From assembly GCF_040954835.1 (NCBI RefSeq), contig NC_090706.1, positions 37,147,148 to 37,211,147 on the forward strand: a stretch of DNA of 64,000 nt, read 5' to 3'. This document shows, piece after piece, positions 27,946 to 40,534 of this stretch. The stretch is from Lepisosteus oculatus. Its lineage: Eukaryota > Chordata > Actinopteri > Semionotiformes > Lepisosteidae. Under the pieces are notes generated by a model. That model saw only the letters and a list, made by a program, of their open reading frames with translations, was not told the DNA's origin and did no database searches. The position numbers were made by a program, and so were the translations under genes. The first letter of the stretch is position 1. Every line of letters begins with the position of its first letter.

Positions 27946-29734
27946 ATGCAAAGTTTTGGGATACAATTGAATCACCTGAAATCAATTTGGAATGGTCATA
28001 AATAAGAAAAGGTCATTAAAATTATATTCAAAACTGTAAAGGACCTTTCTGCTGGAACTCTCAAATTAATTCAAGGTTACAGCTTTTCTCTTCTCAAAAC
28101 CAATGTAGCTAGAAGGTTTATTCGGTGATAAATCTTTCAGAAAATAGAGCTGAATATTGTTTCTTACAGAAACTACCAAATAATATTCACGGCAACTTTA
28201 CCAATCACCATAAACACATAATATGTACATAATAAAGAGAAAATATATTTTTAAATGGCAATGTGGAAGGGATTAATTACTTTGATAAGTAGTCAAAAAA
28301 GCAGAGGTTTCCCATTGAAGTGTGCCAATGAAGACCTTTTCCTGTTTTAGGAAACATCAAAATCAAACTGATTTGCACTGTTTTTGCCTTTATTGATTTC
28401 TCTAGAGCTCATAAATTAATAACGTCAACATGTCAAACCACATGTGGCTCGAGGCCTGAGAATAACTCCACCATCCAAAAAGTCTTTCATGAGGGACTTT
28501 TAAGACTTCTTCATTTGGATTCAAAGCCTGAGGAAAAAATACTCCTGGAATGCAGAGGCTAGAGCTGTGATAAGACCATTGCTATCCATACTAATACACA
28601 TCTATTACACATGGCTATCCACACAAATACACATCATGTACAGCATGAAGTCTGCCCAAAGATACAGTGGTCCCAAACAAGAAAAGCAGAAGCTCTTTTA
28701 ATAAAACATGACCAGTACCTGGAGTCTGACATTTGACAGGTTGAACTCCACAAAGTCAGCACTGACAGAAAATATCACAAGACTAACTTCACTTGTATTT
28801 CATGAAATTATGGGACTATCTGCTGTAAAAAAAGATGAAACAGGTGAACTGGGAAAACAAAGCTGGGGATGCTAAGAGACAATTTTCACTGTCTTAGGAT
28901 AAGGCGGCAGGGCTTGTCTATTCTCTCGGCTTCACGGAATTTCAGGAGAAGATATAGGGTAAATGCAGGGTTCATTTGGGTAACATTTATCATGCATTCA
29001 TTTATAATGCCTTTCTGCTCCAAGAGTAAAGTTTTTAACTTCATAACTGACTGTTTTTCTCTCTATTGTTTCCTTTTTCAACGTTTTGCTATATAATAAA
29101 AAATATAGCTTTCAGTTTACATTTAATACATAATCCCTTTGTGTGTGTGTGGATCTCTTGTGTGTTGAAGAAGTCTTAAAGGGTAGATGGGAATTAGATC
29201 AAAGCTGAAGTATGCAATCTCTTCTGCCTTTGTGATCTGTATGTGCACCTAGCGTCTCATTCTTCTCCGTGTAAGTATATATATATATTATGTACAACAG
29301 CAAGACTAGATAAGACTCTTATCACTCTTGTCTTTCAGATGTATCTCTTTAAGTACCAGGGCATGACTAACCCGTCATCTACGGTATGTACCAACCCAAA
29401 ATAACAGAGGTAAAGTATTTGGCATAAACTATGGCATTTTAAATGATTTTGATATTATTTAATGCACACTGCATTAATGTGCATTATGTTATGTGTTGGT
29501 TTCCAATTAATGCAACGGGCAATTGCAGTGTTTCAGTGCTGTAGGGTTCTTTTAACTCTTTCAAATCTAATAGCAGTCAAGACATTTTTTATTATGCTTT
29601 AATTTGTGATGTATAAATGTGTTTAAGAAGGAGAATCTTTCAGCTTCACTTAGTAACCAAAACCTTTTAGTTAAAATAATGTCTAATCTGCTCCTTTTAT
29701 TTTCTCCTTTTCTTTTTTTAATGTACATTGTTAA

Positions 29735-29764
29735 AAACTCCATTAAATGTATTTAATGGAGTTT
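29735..29764. repeat. Perfect 13-bp inverted repeat
   Basis: AAACTCCATTAAA (29735-29747) and TTTAATGGAGTTT (29752-29764) are exact reverse complements separated by TGTA. No association with a gene is visible. Confidence 0.8.
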
Positions 29765-31489
29765 CTGTGAAGTGCAGGAGGGAGGTTAGATTCTTATCTC
29801 ACACACTTTTCGCCTACATCTTGCACCCATGACTTCCTTTCGCAAATCTCTCTTGCACCCCCCTCCCCCATCTACACCCTTACTGCAGCTCCCTGGCTCA
29901 TTCCTCACAGTAGTGAGGAGGGTTTCGGCAGCCTGCTCAGCTAGGCTGCCATTACCTCAGCTAGGAGTCACCCCAGATACTTTATACATACTGTATTTAT
30001 TTGTCTCTGTCTCGCATTCATTATGATCTAACTGAACTACCAAAGTGTAGTTTGGTATTTCTTGTATTTCATTGTTTACTACTGTGCAGCTAGCTACAGT
30101 TAACTTTCAGATATAAAACAAGCAAAATCTGACAAAAGAAGAGACCAAAAAATACAAATTAGAACGTACATTACAGTTTCATTTATTGTTTGCTTAATAT
30201 TGTATTTATTGGGATAATGGGATTGGCTCTTCTGAAGAGGTGTATAAGTGGTGGACCTAGCTCTCAACTTCCCCTTATACCCCGTAGGCACTCAAGATGA
30301 ACATGCGATCATTGTGAACACTAAACAATGGGCAGTACTTCTTAACATTCAAGTATCTCCTACAGAAGGGAAAACTGCAACATGTGCCAAGCTACCACAG
30401 GGCATAATAATTAGAATACTGCTGATGATGTGAAATCTTAAGCAAGGGTGTATACTAATGAACTCCAATCTTATCTGTCTTCAATCAACTGATGAGGATA
30501 TTTTTAAAACCCAAACGGCCTATTTCAACACAACTTTTGCTTCTGGTCTCTAAACCTCCCTGCATGTCCCATTATTTATCTTATCTGAGGCTATAATTGA
30601 GTCTGGCAATATGTCACCTTTTATCTGTGGAGCTGTGACTCAAGCAATAAGGCTTTAAGGTTAATGTTCCATTCAATCTACTTGTGTTCTGTACAATTAT
30701 TTTTTAAGTGACAGCATCTAGTGACTTTGGTACATATATTACCATCATGATTAAATGGGTTCTCTTTAAAATGACAAACTCAATGCAATATTTTTTCTTA
30801 TTCCTTGTTGGAATTAAATGCACTAGTTGTCAGATACTCAGTGCCAGTTTTATCTGTGTCTCACTCAAAATATGCTGGAGCAATCAAACTATGCCTGCAC
30901 CAGACTTGCTCACTGAAAGTTTTAGAAATACATCTACTGCACTTGATAGGTCTTTTTCTTATCTAATAATAGGGCTGACTGGAGCACCAAATATTGTCAT
31001 TTTACTTTACAAGTGAAAAATACATCTCCCAGATTGACATTTCTTGCATATTCCAAATTCTATGCATGTTTCTCTGCTCAATTTGCCTACTTACTGACTA
31101 TTGAGTAGATGTCCTTCAAACACATTAAAGACTTCATGTTTTTAGAATATTTACAATGTATTTTCAAAATATGACTCATTGTTATTAGTCTTTAGTACTA
31201 GAACTAATGTTGGTGAAAAAATTAACAGAGCTGCCCTCTTCACTTATGGTTAATTGTGCCCACGGTATACTATGGAAATCAACCAAGAACAGAATTAGAG
31301 ACGATGACAGAGTTATAAATATCCTTCTGGTGAACATATTGTTATAGAATGTCCTCTTTCATTTTCTCGCTTTTCCTGACAATTCCATCTTGTAGAACAA
31401 AAGAACCTGGTATATATCTAATACATTTTACATCTCCACATAGATTCCTCATTAAAGTAAAAAAATGGGGGTTTGGTATGTTGAATGAA

Positions 31490-31560
31490 GCTCTGTCCCT
31501 TTGCTAGGATTCAAACCTGTCGCCTCTAGCTTCAAGAGTTACACAGCACAACTTCCCAGA
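31490..31560 (-). repeat. tRNA-like SINE head remnant
   Basis: On the - strand, GGTTTGAATCC (31507-31517) resembles a B-box, with a weak A-box-like TGTAACTCTTGAAG upstream. Only the head is recognisable. Confidence 0.35.
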
Positions 31561-31619
31561 CAGATGGGAATTGTTATGCCAGAAGTGTCCCATCACTGCA
31601 CAATTCAATGCTATCTACT

Positions 31620-31905
31620 TTCCAACGTGGTGACAATGCTTTCTATAACTGGAGTGCCAAATTAGCCCTATTGCCCTCTCCTCTTTCGATACCTCCTTGC
31701 TGCATTCTCCTCCTTTCAATTCCTCCTTCTCCACAGCCACATCAGCAGCTGATGACCTGCATGAGTCTCAGTGACTTGCATCAAGGCAGCAATGTGACGA
31801 GTACAGCTCTGTCGCTGCTGGGATTTGAGCACAGCAGCTCACAGGCAGCTCTGGTTTCTGAGTTTCTGAGCCACACAGCACCGCTCTGCTGGCAGCAAAG
31901 AATTT
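31620..31905 (-). repeat. Diverged tRNA-derived SINE
   Basis: On the - strand an A-box-like GTGCTGTGTGGCTC (31868-31882) is followed about 37 bases later by a B-box TGCTCAAATCC (31821-31831), the usual spacing. The sequence continues as a more GC-rich body to roughly 31620. Long open frames exist on both strands here (155 residues + strand, 31608-32075; 90 residues - strand) but show no domain, so they are explained better by the composition of the SINE than as genes. The low-coordinate edge is a guess. Confidence 0.4.
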
Positions 31906-34900
31906 TGCTACTCCAAAGGTTCAGGCTTCCTATTGTAAGAGAATTCAATGCTATCCCAGGTGAAGATTTCACCTTCTGTAAAAAGATCGATGCCAAATGT
32001 GCATTGTTGAATACCAGCTCTTCCAGTCCATTTTGTTGTAATATCTCTAGCACAACCTATTTGTTAATTGCTTAGTGCTAATTATTGAAGTCATAGTTAA
32101 GAAACACAACCAAGGACTTACATCGAAATGGATTATACCCAGTACTTGACCACTCCTGCTTTAGAGGATTCATCACACATAATCTCACACTCTCTACATG
32201 CTGCACATACACGTAATCTTTGCTGAGTAGTTTATAAACAGGACTTTTCTCATAGCTGGATACAAAAACATACAGTGCTTTTAAAAATCTCAGTTAATGC
32301 ACTAATTTAAACTGGATTTGTTTCTCTTGACTACACACGCACACAATTGTACAGATTTTTTCTAAAAATAAGTCATGTTTACTCTTAAAGTTTTCTGACA
32401 TCTCTACTAGTCACTTTCATTAAATGCAGCATATTGTCGGAACCAAGCATTTAATGGTACGATGAAGTGCTCTGGCAAAAAAAAATCGATACTGATCAAA
32501 TAATTGAAATAAAGGGGAAGAGACCAGAGAGCAGCAAAAAACATTTTGAAAAAATAAACTTTATTTAAACATTATTAACTCCTTACAGCTTGTAAGTAGT
32601 GGTATGACTGCGCAACAGTAAGATGTGAATTGCAGCTGCCTTTCACATGTTATTTAGAAGCCAGTTAACGTTAAAAAGGAAGCTACTCTAGTTTGGAGTG
32701 AATCCAACAGTCTAATTAGCTTTGCTGTGCTTTTGAAAAACAAAGCACTCCGTAATCCTACTGAAGCAGGGCCATGATTCATTACCAAAGCATCATTTGC
32801 AAAGTCCGACAGCAATAGGTGATATGCATGAATGAGTGGTGAAATCTAATCCTTGGCAAGCAACAGATAAAATATTATTTTCAGCATTGCAACAAGAACA
32901 GCAAAAATTGGCAAAATTCAGAACTCAGCATGGGATAGTGAAGTCTATGAAGTCCAGCCCCTGCCCTAAAGGGATGTTTCAGCTGGCTAATCACAGAATA
33001 TATGGAGTTTAAAACGAAAGTTCAGGAGGAGGTCAAGCCCTAATCTCGCCCACTTCCACCTACATACTGTATAAATAAATATCACACTCCTCGCTTGTGC
33101 ATTTCATTATCATTTCCCTCCCTCCTCCTCCTCGACCTTGCAGTACAGTAGCTCTCTGACTTATCCTTTATTAAAGCCTCCTCCTTTTCTCCCTCTTAAT
33201 TGGCAGTTTACCAATTTATTTACTGAAATAAATCTTTGTGTGTGTAAATGATAAGGTACCTTTATTAGGGATGTTCCAGCCATAGGGAGTCAAGTGCCAA
33301 CATATCTCTGATATCTTGGCACATACTCAAAATATTTTATCAACAGAAGGTAATTCCCACCAAGACCATATGAGACAGAACTGCCAGCTCCTTGCCTGCA
33401 CATTACACATCCATCCAACTACACTATACATCAGCTCAACCCAGATGTGCTTGACTAATACATTTCAATATAAAATAGTTTTTTTTTCTCCATTTTGGCA
33501 TAATTTTTATTTAACGTATAAATGAGTTAAAGAGATCCAGTCTCTTCTGCCTGATCTATTGCAGATTGTATTGGAAGGTTTCTATACAAACCTATTAAAC
33601 AGTTATTAAAAATTCATATTGCATGTTTTTTTCAGATTACAATATGTAGAGCATATTAAAAAAGTAAAAGCAAAAACAGACATTAAATATACTCATTAGC
33701 TTTTCCCGCACTTTAATAAATTATGCCTTAGTAAAAATGAAAACTTATCATGTCCTTAAATTTCTAGACCATTAAATGATTTACTTATAATTTTTGTCAA
33801 CTCCTGTCATCACTGTATAGAATACAATGTATGTTGATTGTGCGGGCATGTCTTGAGGCATGAGATAAAGTCTCCTTTCATAAATGAGCCAGCTGTGGAA
33901 TAATTTGCAATATGAAGAGCTATCAGGAAGAATGGAAAAATCTATTTGAGCATTTCAGTAATGAGTTTTAGATTATAAAGCCATAGAGCAGGGCAAAGAG
34001 CAAGGCCTAATCCAGCCGTCTCCCCTTGCCTCAGGTACAGAATGGCCCTCATTGGCATAAGATGTCATCAGGCATTCTTAATTAGTCTCAGCCCAGATGT
34101 TTGTGGGAAGAAACAAAAGGGAGCAAGGGACCCGAGTGATTACACAGCTGTCAGCTGGAGCAAATCAAGAAAATTCTCTTTCCTCTCTCATCACTCACAC
34201 AGAGCTGAAATCAATAACTACTTTCGTTTTTAAGGGAGATATATTTATATGGCTTTACAATTCAAGGTCAAACGGTTTTCAATTAGTAAAATATATGTAC
34301 TGTATATGGCACATGCAACTGGCTTTCGCAGCTGTTGGTGAACTTGGGCATGATTCTCATTTATTGTATTCTACTCTGCTCTGACAATCTGAGCTTCAAC
34401 AATTATTGAGAACCTTCAGAACTCTGCCTGCTAACTGCTTTCCTACTGAGTTTCCCTAGTGCAAAGAAACAGAGGAGGAGTTGTCAGTCATTTTGAACTT
34501 GCCTCCCCTGGTATAATGTATACCACATTATAAACAAGAGAAACAAAGCAGGATGAGGCTGCATAAGAAACCGTTTAGTATTTCGTGAATGCTTGATTCG
34601 ATTTTGTATCACCCGACTGAAAAACATTGTGTTATTAGAACTATCCATTTATAATACGCTAATGGAACCTATTGTTCATAATGAAACTTATCATAATGCA
34701 TTTTCATAGAATGATGGATTCCAATGCATTTTCACCTCTAGGCAATTTTGAATTAAATGGATGGTGATATATCTTTTGTTTTGTTTTGTTTTTTCCTGTA
34801 GGTTTTTTCTGTATTGTATTGCACTGTACTTTAAATAATACTTTTAAAGTTAGAAAGTGAGCCAGGAGATACTGATTCCAATGATACTGATAGATTCTTG

Positions 34901-37734
34901 GACAATAGAAAAATAAGGAATATACATATACAATGCAGGCATCAGTGGAAGATTGATAAATAAAGAGAGAACTTGACTTTAGATTGGAATGGTAAGTCCC
35001 TAGGACACATCTGAATGTGCAGATAACCTATTGTACTTTTCTTGTGCAAAATATTTTAGAACAGAATATTTCCCTCAACATTAATCTCCAGTGAAATATT
35101 GAATATTTGCTTAATATTCCCTGTTCGTTGTTTCAATAGACTAGAACGCCAGTGTGACTTGATCAATGACCCATCTTATTTACAGAAGGATGATTTGGTA
35201 GGGAACTGAATATGATTGCAGAGCACAGAAAAGCACCCATCTTAAACAGGTGCTATGACAAGAGATACTGTCTATGAGTCTACCTTTCCATAAATACTTA
35301 TATTTAATGATATCAAAGATTTATGCACTGTGTCTCTAGGGGAAGCCTGCTGATAAAAATGTGAAATTTTGAAATAAATTTCACAACCTTATGTAGGGTC
35401 CCTAAGGAGAAAAATAACCTTAGGAGACTGCTAAACCTAATTACAATGGCAATGGATTGCAAGGTTATAGTTCAGGTAAGAAATTGTATTTAAAAAGAAA
35501 GTTTATATTTTAATGGTGGTTGTTTTAACATAAAGATTTATGAAGACTCCCTCTTTTGCAGTCAAGTATGAATGCACAATATTACATCTGCCTAGTTAAA
35601 ACCATTATACAGTATCAAGTGCTCCCAGAGAAATTAACTGTAATGTTGTAAATCTATCAGAAGTCTCCAGAAGACAATTCAGTGGATTGAAGGACACTCT
35701 GCAAAACATGCATAACAATAAGAATAATTGTAGTCGTCGGAATAATTCAGACTACAGGCAGATGGTGACATTACTTCATGTATCAGCTTTGTTACTCACA
35801 AGGTGTGAGAATGTGGCAAACTCTTCACCAGCTCTCTCTGATTACTGCTGCCCTAAATAACACTTGTACTCTTCACTGTGTATCTTCTTAAATGAACTGT
35901 AGCATCTAACACTGTGTCAATGTTACATTTTTAGAATGGATGCGTTCCGTGGCTAGTAAATCTACCGCTGAGCTGCAAACATCACAAACATCTAACTTTA
36001 ACCACCTAAAATAAATTCCTCAGATTTGCTGGATCTTCGTTGGGCATTGCCTGAACAAGCTCTCACATCGCCTCGGCAATAGATGGGAAGACCTTTCTCA
36101 TGACTGAACCAGAACATCTTTCTTTTTTTAAACATACTCCCCATTATTTTTGCATATAAATCACTACTAGTTTGTCCATTATACAGTATCAATGTATATC
36201 TCTGTCAGTGCAGGTACAGGTGTCTTTCCATTAGAAACTGCTTTAGACACACAAAACAAGCCATTTGACTTCATATGCAAATGACCAGTTAAATGATGGA
36301 ATACAAATAATCTACGGTCTTAAAGACTGAAGTTGTTCATTGTTTATTTACTGTGAAATAATTGGATAAAATGTTTTGAATAGTATTGTTATTAATAGCA
36401 TTACTTCTAGTAATGTACAGTATTTGTAAAGCTTGAATACTACTCTTTTCTGGGTTTTAAGGACAGGATATTAAAATGTTTTAATAGGGTTACGTTTATG
36501 ATTTCTTTACATATTGTTGCCAGATTGGAATTTTATTTCACGTGTAATTCAATAGTGTTGCCTCTTCCTATTACTATTCCTGTAATAGGAACTATAACTT
36601 TTCTTTTGGGTGAATATACCAATACTATTCAATCATTGCTATATGAGCAGTTTTTATGCTTAAGACACAAAGTAATGAAGAAAATATTTTCAGTCATAAA
36701 CGATTTCACTAATGATAATTTCACTCTCAAACTGAATTGATTGTGCATTACTGAAATGCTTGATGTACTTTCAAAAATACATTCATGCAATAAAGAATTT
36801 CATTAATAGTTCATTTACAAGACAGACTATTAACTTTGTATCAAAGCTATACTGAAATCTATTCACAACCTAAATTTACTGAAACTGTTGTGCTGCCACA
36901 CAAAAATCATTTTATTCCTATCAATTCTTTAGTTGGTGCCTTTCTGAGGAATCTGTTTTGCTAAGGATGAACAAAAAATGATGTCCTTGTCCATAACAGT
37001 CACGTTGCATTGTGTATCATTCCACACAGACTGTAGTACGTCTGATTTATTGTCAACAAGGACCTGTTATCACACCACAACAGAATTTGGAATCCCAATG
37101 CAACTAAAGAGAGTTTTGGTTTTCTTCTGTCATATAAGATTGGATATGGTGACAGCTCTTTTAAAGTGAAAATGTAAATACAGCAGTATCATACGATCCG
37201 TTATGCGAGGGGAATGAAAGACTGCTTCTCCACTGGTGTGACAGTCCTGACCTTGGTGTAAAACAATTTGGCGTTACAATGTCCTCCTAGATAGAAAATG
37301 CATCACACTAAGAGAAAAGCCAAAAACACAGGGATCCTTTAGAGGTTCAAATAACACAATCCAATCAAGTGATTTCCTGCTCTTAGTGTGTGTACGTTAC
37401 ACAACACTAAACATAGAGAGTTTAACACTTTGGACTGACACAGCATGTGACAGAATGTTTGTCCTGCAGAAGTTTGAGGTACATCTCCAAAGACCTAGCT
37501 AACCTGCAACTGACACGATTACTGGCCAGTTCAGGAATACCTGGGATTCAAATGTTTATTGCATTTTCATGGAGTACCAGAGACCAGCAGAAGCAAAAAC
37601 CTCAACAGTTGGCCATGAGATCTGTATTTGAATGCTGCACATGAGCATACAGAAATGAAGTGTGGCTGGATCGTCAGTGTCAAAGGGAGGGAAAGGCAAG
37701 AGTGTGTCACTGCTCCGTCTGAAAAAGGCATGAC

Positions 37735-37810
37735 ACTTGCGTCTCCTCCCCCCCGACCCCCGTCTAAAGCACAAAAGACCAGTGTCCTACCACTGAGCCG
37801 CTCGGAGAAG
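37735..37810 (-). repeat. Possible tRNA-derived SINE head remnant
   Basis: On the - strand GGCTCAGTGGTAGGACACTG (about 37799-37780) looks like the D-arm and A-box part of a tRNA. A C-rich stretch follows (+ strand sense) and no B-box is visible. Confidence 0.3.
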
Positions 37811-37967
37811 ACAGATTAAACACTTCATCCCCTAGCCCACAGCGTCTTTCTGAATCTGAGCCATTGTGCTATCAAGCAGCCCTTCCATATTTTATGTATT
37901 TTTTTCACGCACCTTTTTATTAACTTTTTTTCATCCTTTTTTCTGCTGTTATTGTAGAGAGGCAACA

Positions 37968-37982
37968 TTGCCATCTATTGGA
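37968..37982 (-). promoter_or_regulatory. CTCF-like motif
   Basis: The - strand reads TCCAATAGATGGCAA, fitting the CCANNAGATGGCA variant of the CTCF core. It lies in otherwise anonymous DNA. Confidence 0.35.
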
Positions 37983-38580
37983 AAGAAATATATTCTGCAT
38001 AATCACCTGGAATGGAAAAGCATCTTCTTTTATGGCATCTGCCTTTTTTATGAATGGCAATCCTATTTGCAGTGATGTAAAAGGTTGTGTGCTCAGCCTA
38101 CAGTGTGCAACTGCTTAGAAAGTGCATATCAATCATATGGTATCACTTACTGAAATCACATAAAACACTGAAATGAATCTCTTAGTTAAATGTACTGTAG
38201 CTATCCAGGATGACCTGCCATAGGTAAAAGCTAAAAAATAATCCTGTTTTCTGGTTTCCCACAGCTGTCAGATTCTGAAAGGCCTTTAAGAATCACTTTT
38301 ACAACATTTAAAAGATATTAAGCATTTACAAACCAACAATTTAAATTTGCTGTTAAGCAACTGCCTGAAGGTTTAGTGGACAGTTATTACTCTTTGTCAG
38401 AAACGTGCCTATGTGTGATAACTATGGGTTTTAAGGTGTATATTAAGTATTTTTTTATTCAATATATGACAGTATATGATTTTCATTATTAAAGAACTTA
38501 GAATGTAGAGATATATTCATTATAGTCAGTATACAGTACTAGTGTTCTTTCCATTCATGTACTGTATGTTTATCTATATT

Positions 38581-38746
38581 GCCTATTCCTGCAAGCAACA
38601 GGGACAAAGCAGGATTCACACTGGATAGAACCCCAGTCCACAGCAGGGCAGACACAGCAACAAACACACTCACACCAGGCCAGTTTTCCCAGAAGCCTAT
38701 TAACCTTCCAGTATGTCTTTAGGCTGTGCAAGAAAACTGGAGCACT
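38581..38746 (-). repeat. Mermaid/L2-like SINE fragment
   Basis: This is a partial, more diverged relative of the element at 55256-55522 in the same orientation. Shared blocks include TTTTCCCAGAAGCC, a degraded form of the TGTCTTTGGACTGTG block, and CAAGCAACAGG. The tRNA head is absent. Confidence 0.55.
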
Positions 38747-40487
38747 GACAAACCATAGTAAAATCAATGAGCAATTCTTCAGGCCTTCGTATTGCCTGTG
38801 GGAGCCTCATCAGTTTCTCCATCTTTCTTGTTGTGTACCCACCTTATTTTGGAATCAACAATTGTTTTGATGACTGGGCTCTCTGGTAATGACCTCTGTC
38901 CCACTTGGGAGAGGAAGAGACATGTGGGCGTACTCCTACCCTGCAGAGCTATTCATCTATTTGACAAGCTGCAGGCTCTACAGCACCTGACTAGAGCCAG
39001 TGCAGACAAGGTGAGTGGCCAGTCACACGATGACATCACTGGTAGGCTGTAGGTAACAGCACTCACTGTTGGCTGGGATGCTTAGAAAACCCTAGATGAC
39101 TAATTCCAGCTCTATGCCAGCAGCAACTATTCACAGCCACCTAAGGAATCGTGGTCATAGTCTCCAAATGTTACTTATGACAAATGGCTCCGACAGGCAG
39201 GCATATCAGAAGAGTCTGTAAACATGTTGTCTCTCATTCATCCCATGTGGAGCAGATGTGAGCAGCAAAGCACCATTGGTAAACAACTGGCATTTCCAAA
39301 CAAGGTGGTTAAAATAAATCAGAAAAGAACTGTGATTTTAAATATTCAAAAAGCAGTAACTCTAATTCCAAGTCCTGTGCGTACTTTGATATTTGATCAC
39401 TACGACATTTATTTGTAAATGAACAATAACAAATACTGCATACTGTAGGTAAAGATTTGATTATACCAATTTACACCTATATGTATCTATATGTAATTTA
39501 CAGGAGTTCTCTATGTATTTGTTAATAATATGGAAAGACATATATACATTTGGGCATGTATTTTGTCATATAGTTCTTACAGTGCAACAGAAGAGAGTTA
39601 CAGACTTGTTTACCTCCTGTATATTAGATTATCAGATCTCCTGCTGCTGTGTCATGAGTTTCCTACATTGAGCTTTAATGCCAGGATACTGATTTCTGAA
39701 TTAAACAGAATGTCAAAGACAAAATAAATAAATAAAGCACATTTAATATCAGCCCTTCTTTCTGTTCCTTATCTAAAGTGGAATTGCTTCGCGTTTTTAT
39801 TAACTTTCTTCTTGTGCGGCTGCAGTGAGACTGACTGTGATGCAGGTGAATGAGTAATTCACATAATTTACAAAACCAAACAACTGAGGCAGAAAATCTG
39901 TGGACCAAACACAAGTGTGCATATTAGGGAGTCTCCTTATAAGAACATCTCAAGAATACATAACTTGAACTGATATCTCAGGAAAGGTGTATTTGTTTCA
40001 GACCTATAGTACTTTAAATTACTTAAATTCACCATGGATGTGTCCAAAAATTGACAAGTAGTAGTAAATGAAATAAGTTCTTAGATTAATGTTAAGTATT
40101 TTCAAGCAGACTACATATAAGATTTACATTCATTTAAGCCCAACTGTGTGTAATCCAACTGAAATGCTTTATTCATGCTTATGTCACTGACAAACAATTG
40201 CATTTTTCATGTGAATTTGAACTACTAAAAAACAGAGTTTTATGCTCTTGAATTTATATGTTTTGCAGATTAGAAGACATAGTTCAATGACTTGAAGTCA
40301 CAACTCATAGAATGAGCTGCACAGCCAAATCCTATTTCCTTTTTCAATCAGCACGTATGTAATCAAGTTATAGAGTCAAGCCTTAATGGGATATACAGTA
40401 TGTCTAAACTAGGTCACATTAATTAAAGGCTCTTCTCTCTCTTTTAATACTATACTGTAATTGGAGCAACCAATTGCATGCCTGGAT

Positions 40488-40534
40488 GTTTGTTTGTTTG
40501 TTTGTTTGTTTGTTTGTTTGTTTGTTTGTTTTTG
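40488..40534 (+). repeat. (GTTT)n microsatellite
   Basis: About eleven uninterrupted GTTT units, the longest perfect microsatellite in the window. Confidence 0.95.

Larger units (their letters stand above)
25183..31489. other. Intergenic with scattered repeats
   Basis: Apart from the MITE (26187), the two repeat fragments (27620, 27779) and the hairpin (29735), nothing is recognised. The stretches 25690-25940 and 30540-30690 look like possible conserved non-coding DNA. Confidence 0.5.

Noticed and set aside
30480..30520. CTGATGAGGA near 30489 as an intact hammerhead core
   Set aside because: No GAAAC at the expected distance and no pairing stem II.
31608..32075. 155-residue + strand open frame with an overlapping 90-residue - strand frame
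   Set aside because: Much of it overlaps a diverged SINE with A- and B-boxes on the - strand. The translation is low-complexity and unrecognisable.
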